This document shows positions 17,401 to 26,342 of a stretch of 52,908 nt of DNA, piece by piece. The notes below the pieces were generated by a model, which was given only the letters and a program-made list of their open reading frames with translations, did no database searches and was not told the origin of the DNA. Origin of the DNA: Calothrix sp. MO_192.B10. GTDB taxonomy: Bacteria > Cyanobacteriota > Cyanobacteriia > Cyanobacteriales > Nostocaceae. Each line of letters starts with the position of its first letter. Positions within the stretch are counted from its first letter, which is position 1. The stretch is taken from contig JASJDS010000056.1 of the NCBI GenBank assembly GCA_030065055.1, forward strand, positions 1 to 52,908. Reading direction: 5' to 3'. The translations under genes were made by a program, and so were the position numbers.

Positions 17401-17519
17401 TTACTCCCTTTATACTATTAAATTACCAAAAAATTGTAGTGCGATCGCACTGCGGTAATGATTGAGATGAGAAGCAAACTAAAATTGAGAAAGATATTGC
17501 TGCTATTGATACTGATAAG

Positions 17520-18107
17520 ATGAACACTAATACCGTCAGTTTACCTGCTACCCTCGAATTAAATATTGACTTAACAGATGAGCAATTTTTTCAGCTTTGT
17601 CAAAATAACCGTGACCTGAGATTCGAGCGTACAGCCAGAGGGGAATTAATTATTATGCCACCTACGGGAAGCGAAACTGGTAACCGCAATGCCGAGCTAA
17701 CTTATCAATTAAGAGCTTGGAGTCGCCAAAACAAGCTAGGAAAATCCTTTGACTCTTCTAGTGGTTTCAAACTTCCTAACGGTGCAGAGCGTTCCCCAGA
17801 TGCGTCTTGGGTGAAAATGGAACGGTGGAATGCTTTAACTCAAGCGGAAAAAGAAAGATTTGCTCCTTTGTGTCCCGATTTTGTGGTTGAATTAATGTCT
17901 CCCAGTGATTCCCTAGAAAAAACACGCGTCAAAATGAGGGAATATATGGATAATGGCGCGAGACTGGGATGGTTGATTAATCGCCAACAGCAGCAGGTAG
18001 AAATTTATCGTCCCAATCGAGAAATTGAAGTTTTGCAAAGTCCACAAACTTTATCGGGTGAGGATGTTTTACCAGGGTTTGTTTTGGATTTGGCAGAAAT
18101 TTGGTGA
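17520..18107 (+). CDS. Uma2-family (DUF820) endonuclease-like protein
   Basis: This 195-residue protein is a typical full-length Uma2 member. The PD-(D/E)XK-type residues lie in ERSPDASWV (Asp94) and CPDFVVELMSPSD (Glu124), followed by EYMDNGARLGWLINRQQQ and the terminal LPGFVLDLAEIW. Uma2 proteins are highly multiplied in filamentous cyanobacteria and their biological task is unsettled. A second, more divergent member is at 42104-42718. The 119-bp gap upstream contains a HIP1 site. Confidence 0.92.
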   Translation: MNTNTVSLPATLELNIDLTDEQFFQLCQNNRDLRFERTARGELIIMPPTGSETGNRNAELTYQLRAWSRQNKLGKSFDSSSGFKLPNGAERSPDASWVKMERWNALTQAEKERFAPLCPDFVVELMSPSDSLEKTRVKMREYMDNGARLGWLINRQQQQVEIYRPNREIEVLQSPQTLSGEDVLPGFVLDLAEIW

Positions 18108-18156
18108 CTGTCGCTTTGCTCCAATTCAAGTTTACCCGGATTTCATATAAGAGGTA

Positions 18157-18386
18157 CTTTCAAACGGGTGCATCCCAGTTTTTATTTTGCTATTAGATAA
18201 AAATGAACCTGTCATTGCGAGGAGGAACGACGAAGCAATCGCATAGACTATTCTTGCTTCGAGATTTTGCGTTCGCGTTCAGTGTGTCCGAAGGACTTAT
18301 GTTTCGCTTCACTTCGTTGCGTGAGCGCTTCGCGCACGCTACGCGAACACAATGACGTACAAAAGTGGGATGCTCCCCTTTCAAAC
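18157..18386. mobile_element. MITE, 212 bp, with 9-bp target-site duplication
   Basis: The element spans 18166-18377. Its 17-bp ends, GGGTGCATCCCAGTTTT and AAAAGTGGGATGCTCCC, are inverted repeats matching at 15 of 17 positions. It is flanked by a perfect 9-bp direct repeat CTTTCAAAC at 18157-18165 and 18378-18386, as expected for a target-site duplication. The interior is palindromic (GTCATTGCG...CACAATGAC) and has no gene. This fills the gap between the Uma2 gene and the end of the tpsA-like gene. Confidence 0.85.
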
Positions 18387-18427
18387 TGATAACTTGCAGC
18401 AATGTCATTTAGCCCGGTAACAATGCC

Positions 18428-21337
18428 TTACTTCGCTCTACAAAGCCCTTTATGAGCAGTGCGTTGAACACCTATCTGATTAGGGTCATAGGCTGTAAGT
18501 ACTATTTGACCTTTGCTGTTAAACACCCATCCTTGGGCTGGTACAAGCTTTTTCTTTGTGGGAGTAGATTTTGGTTGACTGGCAGTTGTATTAGTAGCAG
18601 TAGTTTTACTGATTACTGGTGTTGCTAAACTTACCCGCACCGCACCACTACTTAAGTCTTGAGTGGGGTTAGGTGGTAAACCACCCCGTCCAGTAGCTGT
18701 AAATGTGCTACCAATGCCTTGTTGACATGGGTTTTGAGCGATTTGGCTATCCGGATCGATAACAGTTTCTGGTAATTCTACTAACCCTGGAATAGGATCT
18801 ACTTCTGGGTTATTTATGTCAATTTCTGCTCTAGCAGTAATGTCACTAAAATCTGTGAGGAAATCACGGCGAACAATGCCGAAAATACCTTGAGCAAATA
18901 TCTCAACTCCACCTGCGTTGGCACTGATATCGCTATTTTCTTTAGGGAAAGCTACCAATATCCCTGTATTAATTTTGATATTACTGATATTATCATTATC
19001 TTGAGCGGATAGTGTAGAAATTTTAGCTCCACGACGCAAGAGTAAGAGTTCATCTACTTGTATATCAATACTTCCAGGGTTTCCAATTCCGCGACTCTCT
19101 GCTGAGATGATGGCACTATCCAGTATTTCTACAGTTTTAGGATCGATGGATATGCTACCACCATCTCCGGTAGATGCTTCCGTAGTATTGGCGAATATTC
19201 CGCTTTGAGGTCCATTAATACCTATATTAATATCTACATTTTCCAACTGTTGACCCGATTGTCTTAATTGTTCTAGTCGCTGACTAAAATTAGGATCAAT
19301 TCCAGAAATTGTGATGCGATCAGAAATATTTAGCTTAATGCTTCCAGCGTTTCCGCTATTGGAGGTAGTGGTAGATATTTGCCCGCCATTAGTAGCTGCA
19401 AAGTTATTAGCATTAATAGTTATTTGACCTCCATCACCTGCATTGGCAGTAGATGCTCGTATTACTGCACCATCTGACAGACGAAAGTCACCTGTTGTAA
19501 CGGTAATATCTCCCGCAGCTTTAGACTCAGTTGCAGTACTTCCTCTTGCTGCACTTGCAAATAATCCACTGGAAAATCCTGTATCAGCAGCACCAGATAT
19601 ATTAATGAAATCAGTCATATTTATATCAATATTTCCTGCTGTGCCTATTCCACCTGGTTGATTGTTAAATTGACGAAAAACAAAAGCACCTATCTGAGAA
19701 CCATTTGTTAGGGTGAGCGATCGCCCCGTAAGATTGATATCACCACCAAAGCCTTCGCCTCCGGCACCTACAAAGCTGCTAATAAAACTATTGTTGGCAA
19801 GGTTTATGGAGTCAGTAACCCTTACCGATATGTTTCCCGCATTTCCTTTTCCAAAAGTACTGGAATTTATCTGAGAATTGTCTGTTAAGGTGAGCGATCG
19901 CCCCGTAAGATTGATATTACCACCATTGCCTTCGCCTCCGGCACCTACAAAGCTGCTAATAAAACTATTGTTGGCAAGGTTTATGGAGTCAGTAACCCTT
20001 ACCGATATGTTTCCCGCATTTCCTTTTCCAAAAGTACTGGAATTTATCTGAGAATCGTCTGTTAAGGTGAGCGATTTCCCTAAGATATTGATATCTCCTC
20101 CATTACCTAAACCTCCAATACCTATGGAACTGTTAATGGAGCTACTACTAGCAATGTTTATGGAGTCATCAACTGTTACCCTTATGTTTCCTGCATTTCC
20201 TCTTCCAAAGGTACTAGCAGAAATCTGGGCACCATCAAATAAAATAAGGGAACCTGTAACAATGGATATATCCCCAGCATTGCCATCTGTTAATGGTTCA
20301 GCATCGTTAAATTGCACTCCCACAGCGCTAAATGCCCCACTAGGAAATTGACTGTTATTAATGCCACCAAAAACAACCGAATCAGTGGCATTAATAACAA
20401 TATCCCCTGCTTGAGCCTCTGGTGAACCAAAACCTGGAAATATCCCAGCAATAAGACTACTTCCTCTCAGAACATTTAAGTTTCTTGCATTAACAATAAT
20501 ACTACCTTTATCTATACCCCTTACATCAACTCTGGCATCATCATTAAAAGATACATCTGCTCGCGCTACACCCTCTGGAAAACTTAAACTGAAATCATTA
20601 TTAATTCCAACAATCCCCTCTGCTGCCAATCCCCCTATTTCAACCCTTGCTCCTGGTGCAGTAATCCTTCCACCATTATTAAACACTTCACCACCGACTA
20701 ATGCCAAGGTTGTATCAGATAGAATACCTGATGTGAACAAAAGACCAGAAGGATTATTATTATTAGCATCTACCACTACAGACTGATTCGTAATACTCCC
20801 CGGATTATCCCGAAACCGTAACCCAACAGGCATATTCACCGTCAATAAGGGTGGTGCTTGGGGATTGCTGGCACTAAACTCAAACCCATTGTCAAAAGTG
20901 AAACTATCTGATGTACTAGCAAAAAAGGAACCAGATACATCCAAACGAGCATTCGGTCCAAATATAATCCCATTGGGATTGGCAAAAAACAAGTTAGCAT
21001 TGCCTAAAATCCCTAAGGTTCCCAAAATATTAGAAGCATTACTCCCTGTTACCCGACTAATAATATTTTCAATCCCTGCTGGATTGGAGAAATAAGCTCC
21101 CCTTCCTTCATTAATATTGAATTCACTAAAACTATGGAAGAGGTTTTTACCGCGAGTTGCACCACCATCAATTCTGTCACTGAGAATACCCCTAATCAAA
21201 ACATCGCGAATCACCTGGGAATTTTCATTTCCCAAAGTGGTATCCTCGGTAATTGATTGCGCTCTCACACTGCTGACAGTTACCAAAGTTGCTAGGGGAA
21301 AAGTGAGGTAGAAAAGATATCTGCACAGTGGTTTCAT
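18428..21337 (-). CDS. TpsA-type two-partner secretion exoprotein (filamentous haemagglutinin N-domain)
   Basis: The 969-residue protein has a signal peptide ending VRA|Q at residue 26 and an N-terminal TPS domain (about 27-290) with the hallmark NPNGIIFGPNARLDVSGSF segment. The rest is right-handed beta-helix made of imperfect repeats of the type LTLTDNSQINSSTFGKGNAG; residues about 366-542 are three 59-residue units of which two are almost identical at DNA level. The C terminus contains the cyanobacterial-type NPCQQG motif and ends with a short Cys-containing tail. Such proteins cross the outer membrane through a TpsB pore and act in adhesion. No tpsB gene lies in the window. A MITE borders its 3' end and a palindromic element its 5' side. 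Confidence 0.92.
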   Translation of the reverse strand: MKPLCRYLFYLTFPLATLVTVSSVRAQSITEDTTLGNENSQVIRDVLIRGILSDRIDGGATRGKNLFHSFSEFNINEGRGAYFSNPAGIENIISRVTGSNASNILGTLGILGNANLFFANPNGIIFGPNARLDVSGSFFASTSDSFTFDNGFEFSASNPQAPPLLTVNMPVGLRFRDNPGSITNQSVVVDANNNNPSGLLFTSGILSDTTLALVGGEVFNNGGRITAPGARVEIGGLAAEGIVGINNDFSLSFPEGVARADVSFNDDARVDVRGIDKGSIIVNARNLNVLRGSSLIAGIFPGFGSPEAQAGDIVINATDSVVFGGINNSQFPSGAFSAVGVQFNDAEPLTDGNAGDISIVTGSLILFDGAQISASTFGRGNAGNIRVTVDDSINIASSSSINSSIGIGGLGNGGDINILGKSLTLTDDSQINSSTFGKGNAGNISVRVTDSINLANNSFISSFVGAGGEGNGGNINLTGRSLTLTDNSQINSSTFGKGNAGNISVRVTDSINLANNSFISSFVGAGGEGFGGDINLTGRSLTLTNGSQIGAFVFRQFNNQPGGIGTAGNIDINMTDFINISGAADTGFSSGLFASAARGSTATESKAAGDITVTTGDFRLSDGAVIRASTANAGDGGQITINANNFAATNGGQISTTTSNSGNAGSIKLNISDRITISGIDPNFSQRLEQLRQSGQQLENVDINIGINGPQSGIFANTTEASTGDGGSISIDPKTVEILDSAIISAESRGIGNPGSIDIQVDELLLLRRGAKISTLSAQDNDNISNIKINTGILVAFPKENSDISANAGGVEIFAQGIFGIVRRDFLTDFSDITARAEIDINNPEVDPIPGLVELPETVIDPDSQIAQNPCQQGIGSTFTATGRGGLPPNPTQDLSSGAVRVSLATPVISKTTATNTTASQPKSTPTKKKLVPAQGWVFNSKGQIVLTAYDPNQIGVQRTAHKGLCRAK
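19713..20243 (-). repeat. Three 177-bp coding repeats within the TpsA gene
   Basis: Units at 19713-19889, 19890-20066 and 20067-20243 are each exactly 177 bp (59 codons). The first two differ at only about four positions, while the third is clearly diverged. This points to a recent duplication or gene conversion within the beta-helix. Confidence 0.9.
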
Positions 21338-21475
21338 CGAAAACTCCTCAATAGGTTCGGAAACTGCGTATTTTTTCAGTCGCGGAGGAAAAAATAACGT
21401 ATTGTATTACACAACTTAAGTATTAAACCACCAATGGTCTTTGTTTTCCACCAAAAATACTTTTTTCCGCATTTC

Positions 21476-21673
21476 TTAACTGATAACTTGCAGCATTCTC
21501 AATTAGCCCAAATGTCCGCCTAGGAATAAATTCCCACAGCTCATATACAAAGTCTGATAAATCAGACTGGGTAAGGCTTTGAGCGCGTTTCAACGTGCTT
21601 AGTTTATTAGCCTTGAAATAAATTTCAAGGTGGGAATGTGGGCTAAACGACATTAGTGCAAGTTATCAGTTAA
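21476..21673. repeat. 198-bp palindromic element with nested TAAA-loop hairpins
   Basis: The ends are perfect 17-bp inverted repeats (TTAACTGATAACTTGCA at 21476-21492, mirrored at 21657-21673), extended inward by TTAGCCCA/TGGGCTAA. Inside are three palindromes that all share a TAAA loop: GGAA-TAAA-TTCC (21523-21534), AGTCTGA-TAAA-TCAGACT (21551-21568) and CCTTGAAA-TAAA-TTTCAAGG (21611-21630). A related 31-bp end sequence also occurs at 18385-18415 on the other side of the TpsA gene. No transposase. The rest of 21338-21778 has no gene. Confidence 0.7.
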
Positions 21674-21778
21674 AGGACTGACAAATAAAAAATATTCCAA
21701 AATCTCATAGTGGTACAGGCATTCTTGCCTGTATAAGAAGGGGCAGGCAGGGATGCCCACCCCACAATATGGGATAAT

Positions 21779-23296
21779 TTATTTCTTGGTATTCCCTAAC
21801 AACTCCCCTATTTGTCTCACATCTACTAAAGTATTGGCACACATTATCCCTGACGCAGCCACCGCCGGTACGCCAATCCCCGGCATGGTGCTATCTCCCA
21901 CGCGGTACAATCCTTTGATGGGTGTATGGGTACCTGGAAACGTTCCCTTACCCGCAGCGATCGCAGGACCATAGGTTCCATGATAACGTCGTAGATAATG
22001 GGCATGGGTCAAGGGTGTACCAATCATTTCTAATACCACCCGTTCCCTAATATCAGGTATTACCCGTGATAATGCGCGGTATAAAGTTTCAGCTTTTTCC
22101 CGTTTCTTCTCCTCATATCCTTGATTCCTCTCCCATCCGGCATATGGTTCTAAGGTGTAGGTATGCACCACATGATGTCCTGGTGGTGCCAAATTCCCAT
22201 CCCAAACGCTAGGAATGGAAATCATACAGGTGTTTCCCGGTACTGTAATATCTTGCTGGTTATTATGAACCACCACATGATGCCCGGTTAAATCTTCCAA
22301 CCCATCTGCTTTAATACCTAAGTGTAAATGCATAAAGCTTTCCACTGCTGGTGTAGCTAATGCTGCTTGATAGAAAGAAGGGGGTAAATCTTCAGGAGCT
22401 AACAACTTGGTGTAGGTATCCCACATAGAAGCATTGGAAATAACTATGGGTGCTTTGAGCATCTCACCATTTTGCAATTTCACCCCCACAGCCTTGCCAG
22501 ATTCGACGAGAATTTCCTCCACATGGCATCCCAAACGTAACTTACCACCCCACCGCTCTAATCCCCTCACCAAAGCCTTAATAATCGCCCCACTACCACC
22601 CACGGGATATTCTACCCCCACACGGGAACGTTCCCCCAGCATAAAAGCTACCTCTGGGGCAATAGTGCCATGTGCCTTTAACCCAGATAAAAGAAAACAT
22701 TCCAAGTCAATTAACCGCCGTACCCAAGGGTCTTGCACAGTACTATCCATCACACTACCCACAGAGCCTTGCACTAGGGGTAAGTTAGGTAACATTTTCA
22801 GCAAAGATGGTAAATAACGCCCTACAAGTAAAGGAATCACCTGCCAATCTGCCCTTAAAGCCAAGGATGGAATACCTTTCATGGCGTGGTATAGGGGTAG
22901 CAAGCGTTGCTCAAACTGCTGAAATTCTTTAGCACCTTGGGGGGTAATTTTTGCTAATTCTTGACGATAACGTTCAGCATTACTATAAACAGGCAAAGAA
23001 CCTTCAGGAAAGTGATAATGTCCTAAGGGATCGTAACTAACAGTTGCTAACGATTCCCCCAATACATCTAAAACCTGTTTGACAGGATTTAAACTACTGG
23101 CTGACCGATTATCGCCAGTTAAACCACAATAGAATGAAGGACCAGAATCAAATTCAAATCCCCGTCGTCGAAAACTATGGGCAGCACCACCAGCAATGGT
23201 ATGACTTTCACAAACAATTACCCGTTTGCCGTAACGAGCCAGCAATGCAGCCGCAGTTAGTCCACCGATACCGCTACCAATAACTATGATATCCAT
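21779..23296 (-). CDS. FAD-dependent oxidoreductase, carotenoid isomerase (CrtISO/CrtH) family
   Basis: The 505-residue protein starts with a Rossmann dinucleotide motif (VIGSGIGGLTAAALLARYG, residues 5-23), continues with the Glu that binds the ribose (VIVCES), and ends with the family's GLYRVGDSTMPGIGVPAVAASG. Length and sequence fit the CrtISO/retinol-saturase branch of phytoene-desaturase-like flavoproteins; cyanobacterial CrtH isomerises poly-cis lycopene to the all-trans form. Several paralogues exist per genome, so I give no symbol. It is alone on its strand, with a repeat cluster upstream. Confidence 0.8.
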   Translation of the reverse strand: MDIIVIGSGIGGLTAAALLARYGKRVIVCESHTIAGGAAHSFRRRGFEFDSGPSFYCGLTGDNRSASSLNPVKQVLDVLGESLATVSYDPLGHYHFPEGSLPVYSNAERYRQELAKITPQGAKEFQQFEQRLLPLYHAMKGIPSLALRADWQVIPLLVGRYLPSLLKMLPNLPLVQGSVGSVMDSTVQDPWVRRLIDLECFLLSGLKAHGTIAPEVAFMLGERSRVGVEYPVGGSGAIIKALVRGLERWGGKLRLGCHVEEILVESGKAVGVKLQNGEMLKAPIVISNASMWDTYTKLLAPEDLPPSFYQAALATPAVESFMHLHLGIKADGLEDLTGHHVVVHNNQQDITVPGNTCMISIPSVWDGNLAPPGHHVVHTYTLEPYAGWERNQGYEEKKREKAETLYRALSRVIPDIRERVVLEMIGTPLTHAHYLRRYHGTYGPAIAAGKGTFPGTHTPIKGLYRVGDSTMPGIGVPAVAASGIMCANTLVDVRQIGELLGNTKK

Positions 23297-23404
23297 AAGA
23301 TGATTAATAACCTGTAATTCCTTGATGGTAAACTTTCCCCCATATTTAAACCACGTCTATGTTGAAAACCATAGTTTTTGCTTACAAGTATTCAATCGGA
23401 TGAT

Positions 23405-23682
23405 GTGGGCACGGCATGATTAAGGTTAGGGAGCAATGCAAGAATATTGTGGGTGCCGTGCCCCTACAGGGGAATTTCTTGTTTGGTATTTCCTAGAGGT
23501 GGGCACGGCATGATTAAGGTTGGGGAGCAATGCAAGAATATTGTGGGTGTTCCCTACAGGGGAATTTCTTGTTTGGTATTTCCTAGAGGTGGGCACGGCA
23601 TGATTAAGGTTGGGGAGCAATGCAAGAATATTGTGGGTGCCGTGCCCCTACAGGAGAATTTCTTGTTTGGTATTTCCTAGAG
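23405..23682. repeat. Three tandem copies of a 90-94-bp hairpin-bearing repeat
   Basis: Units begin at 23405, 23499 and 23589 (94, 90 and 94 bp). Each contains GGGCACGGCA; units 1 and 3 also carry its complement TGCCGTGCCC, giving a long-range 10-bp stem with about 28 nt between the arms. Unit 2 has lost four bases in the second arm, which breaks its stem. The rest of the 23297-23754 gap contains only the heptamer array below. Confidence 0.9.
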
Positions 23683-23727
23683 GAAAAACTCCAGTTTTCA
23701 AGATGGATGAGGTTTATCTCTAGGGTC

Positions 23728-23750
23728 AATCTAAAATCTAAAATCTAAAA
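23728..23750 (+). repeat. Heptamer array (ATCTAAA)3 next to the ABC gene start
   Basis: Three ATCTAAA units and a partial one end four bases before the ATG at 23755, again taking the place of a Shine-Dalgarno sequence, as at alaS. Confidence 0.75.
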
Positions 23751-23754
23751 TTAT

Positions 23755-24537
23755 ATGGCTGAACCAATAATTGAATTAAAAGGCATTTCCAAAAGTTTTG
23801 GTAGTAATAAAGTATTAGATAATATCGATTTGCAGATTTATCGGGGTGAAGCGCTGGGAATTATTGGTCCTAGTGGTACGGGGAAATCCACAATTTTAAG
23901 GGTGATTGCTGGGTTAATGGAGCCGGATACAGGGGAAGTTTATATTGAGGGAGTGAAGCGAGAAGGGTTAATTGAGGATAGTAAGGATGCCCTGGGTATT
24001 GGTATGGTGTTTCAACAGGCGGCATTGTTTGATTCCCTGACGGTGGAAGAGAATGTGGGGTTCTTACTGTATCAACATTCTAAGTTAAAGCGATCGCGTA
24101 TTCGGGATTTGGTAAATGAAAAATTAGATATGGTAGGTTTGCCAGGAACGGGAGATCTCTACCCTGCGGAACTTTCGGGGGGGATGCGAAAAAGGGTAAG
24201 CTTTGCCCGAGCGATTATGTCTAACCCAGATAATCCCCAACAAGGAACGGAAGTTTTGCTATACGATGAACCTACCGCCGGATTAGACCCCATTGCTTCT
24301 ACGGTCATCGAAGATTTAATCCGTCATTTACAATCTACTCAAGGAGCCTGTAGTACCTATGCAATTGTTACCCACCAAGATAGTACCATTCGCCGTACAA
24401 CCGATAGAATAGTATTTCTCTATCAAGGTAAAGTGCAATGGCAAGGTAAAGCAAGTGAAATCGATCGCACAAACCATCCTTTGATTCGACAATTTATGAG
24501 TGGGAATGTATCGGGACCAATTCAGATGGTAGGTTAG
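23755..24537 (+). CDS. ABC transporter ATPase, Mla/MCE-type lipid transport
   Basis: The 260-residue ATPase has Walker A GPSGTGKST (about residues 38-46), signature LSGGMRKRVSFARA, Walker B VLLYDEPTAGLDP and the switch His in IVTHQD. Sequence and the directly following MCE gene place it with the MlaF-type ATPases that power lipid movement between envelope membranes (chloroplast counterpart TGD3). The stop codon abuts the next start, so the two are translationally linked. The MlaE-like permease is not in the window and must be encoded elsewhere, as is usual in cyanobacteria. Confidence 0.9.
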   Translation: MAEPIIELKGISKSFGSNKVLDNIDLQIYRGEALGIIGPSGTGKSTILRVIAGLMEPDTGEVYIEGVKREGLIEDSKDALGIGMVFQQAALFDSLTVEENVGFLLYQHSKLKRSRIRDLVNEKLDMVGLPGTGDLYPAELSGGMRKRVSFARAIMSNPDNPQQGTEVLLYDEPTAGLDPIASTVIEDLIRHLQSTQGACSTYAIVTHQDSTIRRTTDRIVFLYQGKVQWQGKASEIDRTNHPLIRQFMSGNVSGPIQMVG

Positions 24538-26001
24538 ATGGCAGAAGAAGAAAAGGTAAACAGTCCAAAAAGAAAAATCCCCTTTGTGTCTGGACGCACA
24601 TTGCGGGAAGGTTCTGTGGGTTTATTGCTGTTAGTAGGACTAGGTGTACTAGGGATGATTGTCCTGTGGTTAAATCGATTTACCGCATCTGGTAAGTCTT
24701 ATACAGCGATTGTGGAATTTGCCAATGCTGGGGGGATGCAAAAGGGAGCAGTTGTCCGCTATCGGGGTGTTAAGGTGGGTAGGATTAATTCCATTCGACC
24801 AGGACCCAATAATGTGGATGTGGAAATCGAAATTTTCCAACCCGAACTAATTATTCCTAAGGATTCCACCGTGGAAGCAAACCAATCCGGGTTAATTAGC
24901 GAAAGTGTGATTGATATCACCCCCAAAAAACCCTTTCCCCCTGGGGTGGAAGTTGCTGGTCCTGTAGATCCTAATTGCGATCGCAATTTGGTTGTTTGTA
25001 ATGGTTCTCGCCTCAAGGGTGCGATCGGTATTAGTATGGATGAGTTAATCCGTACCACCAGCCGTTTAGCTACTGTGTACACCGAACCCAGATTTTATGC
25101 CAATGTTAATGATGCTTTAAAAAATACTTCTGTTGCAGCATCGCAAATAGCTAAACTGAGTGGTGAACTTACCAAGCTAACTAGAACCTCCCAGCGACAA
25201 TTGGGTAGCTTTTCCACCGCTGCTGAATCAGTGTCACAGGCCGCAGATAAAATTAGTGCATCTAGCTCGGAAGCAGTGGATAAATTAGGGAGTACAGCTA
25301 ATCAATTTGGTGCTACTGCCAAGGATGTTAGTTTAACTGTTACCCAAGCCAATCAGTTGTTAAAAAACTTGGATAATTTGGTAACATCCAATCGTTCTTC
25401 CCTAGTTACAACTTTAAACAACATCACTGCAACCAGCAATCAACTGCGTGTCAGCGTGGATCAGTTATCTCCCGCAGTCAGCCGATTGTCTCAAGGAGAA
25501 TTAATCAAAAACTTAGAAAACCTTTCTGCAAACGCTGCCCAAGCTTCAGCAAATTTACGGGATGCGAGTAAGACCCTTAACGACCCTAATAATTTAATAG
25601 TTTTGCAAAAAACTTTAGACTCCGCACGGGTGACTTTTGAGAATACCCAAAAAATCACTTCTGATTTGGATGAATTAACGGGCAATCCCAAATTTCGCCA
25701 GAATTTACAACAGTTAGTCAATGGTCTAAGTAGCTTAGTATCTTCCACCAAACAAATAGAACAGAAGGTGCAATTTGCTACTACTTTAGAGTCAGTAAAA
25801 ACCTCTGTTAATAGTTCAAATACCCCAGGCAAAAAGACTGTTGCTAATCAACCAGAGATTAAGTTGCAAATTCCCGATACGGTGTTAAAAAACGTCACTA
25901 AACAACCCATATCCAATGTGAAAACACCAACAGCTAAATCATCTCAAGAAAACCTATTGAAAAAATTGAGAAAATATAGACGGGAGAATTCCAAACTTTA
26001 A
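24538..26001 (+). CDS. MCE/MlaD-family lipid-binding protein
   Basis: The 487-residue protein has a single membrane anchor (about residues 27-47) followed by an MCE domain (about 50-130) with AIVEFANAGGMQKGAVVRYRG and VRGVKVGRI-like features, then a long helical, coiled-coil-rich tail full of Ser, Asn and Gln to about residue 430. This is the periplasmic substrate-binding part of a lipid transporter (chloroplast TGD2 is the counterpart). It begins with the base after the ATPase stop codon. The lysine-rich C terminus (LLKKLRKYRR) is disordered-looking. Confidence 0.92.
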   Translation: MAEEEKVNSPKRKIPFVSGRTLREGSVGLLLLVGLGVLGMIVLWLNRFTASGKSYTAIVEFANAGGMQKGAVVRYRGVKVGRINSIRPGPNNVDVEIEIFQPELIIPKDSTVEANQSGLISESVIDITPKKPFPPGVEVAGPVDPNCDRNLVVCNGSRLKGAIGISMDELIRTTSRLATVYTEPRFYANVNDALKNTSVAASQIAKLSGELTKLTRTSQRQLGSFSTAAESVSQAADKISASSSEAVDKLGSTANQFGATAKDVSLTVTQANQLLKNLDNLVTSNRSSLVTTLNNITATSNQLRVSVDQLSPAVSRLSQGELIKNLENLSANAAQASANLRDASKTLNDPNNLIVLQKTLDSARVTFENTQKITSDLDELTGNPKFRQNLQQLVNGLSSLVSSTKQIEQKVQFATTLESVKTSVNSSNTPGKKTVANQPEIKLQIPDTVLKNVTKQPISNVKTPTAKSSQENLLKKLRKYRRENSKL

Positions 26002-26004
26002 CCA

Positions 26005-26092
26005 TTGAAGAAGGAAGAAGGAAGAAGGTTCAATGTTCCTGGGGGATTCTCACCCCCAGTAATTGTAGACCAGTAAATCTATGATTTACTGG
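26005..26092 (+). terminator. Purine repeat and two hairpins after the MCE operon
   Basis: A GAAGAAG-type purine repeat (26005-26030; an identical 26-bp copy lies at 52443-52468, also just after a stop codon) is followed by CTGGGGG/CCCCCAG (26039-26059) and CCAGTAAATC/GATTTACTGG (26070-26092, perfect 10 bp, 3-nt loop). The second is the stronger terminator candidate. The remaining gap to 26342 holds short heptamer repeats (TCTAAAT, 26190-26214) and a dispersed GGGAACTCTTAACAG-type repeat, no gene. Confidence 0.55.
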
Positions 26093-26342
26093 GGTTCTTA
26101 AACCCAGGTTGGGCAAGGCATCCACAAGATTTTGGTGTATCAAATTATCACTCTGATGTTCCCTACCCATCTATTAATCTATTATTTTTTCTAAATTCTA
26201 AATTCTAAATTCTATAGCACTACGCCTCCGCGGTTAGGACATTTCTAAATCCGGAAACCCTTTGATAGCTTACTATTCCCTGTTAAGAGTTCCCTGTTCC
26301 CTAGCACGTAGTGCTTATAAATTCTAAATTTTGCTCACCTTA

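Noticed and set aside
21423-21653. 76-codon minus-strand open frame
   Set aside because: It spans the palindromic element at 21476-21673, so its codons are dictated by the hairpins; not a gene.
23405-23682. Three similar units resembling a CRISPR array
   Set aside because: Units are 90-94 bp and contiguous, with no unique spacers and no cas genes; they are plain tandem repeats.
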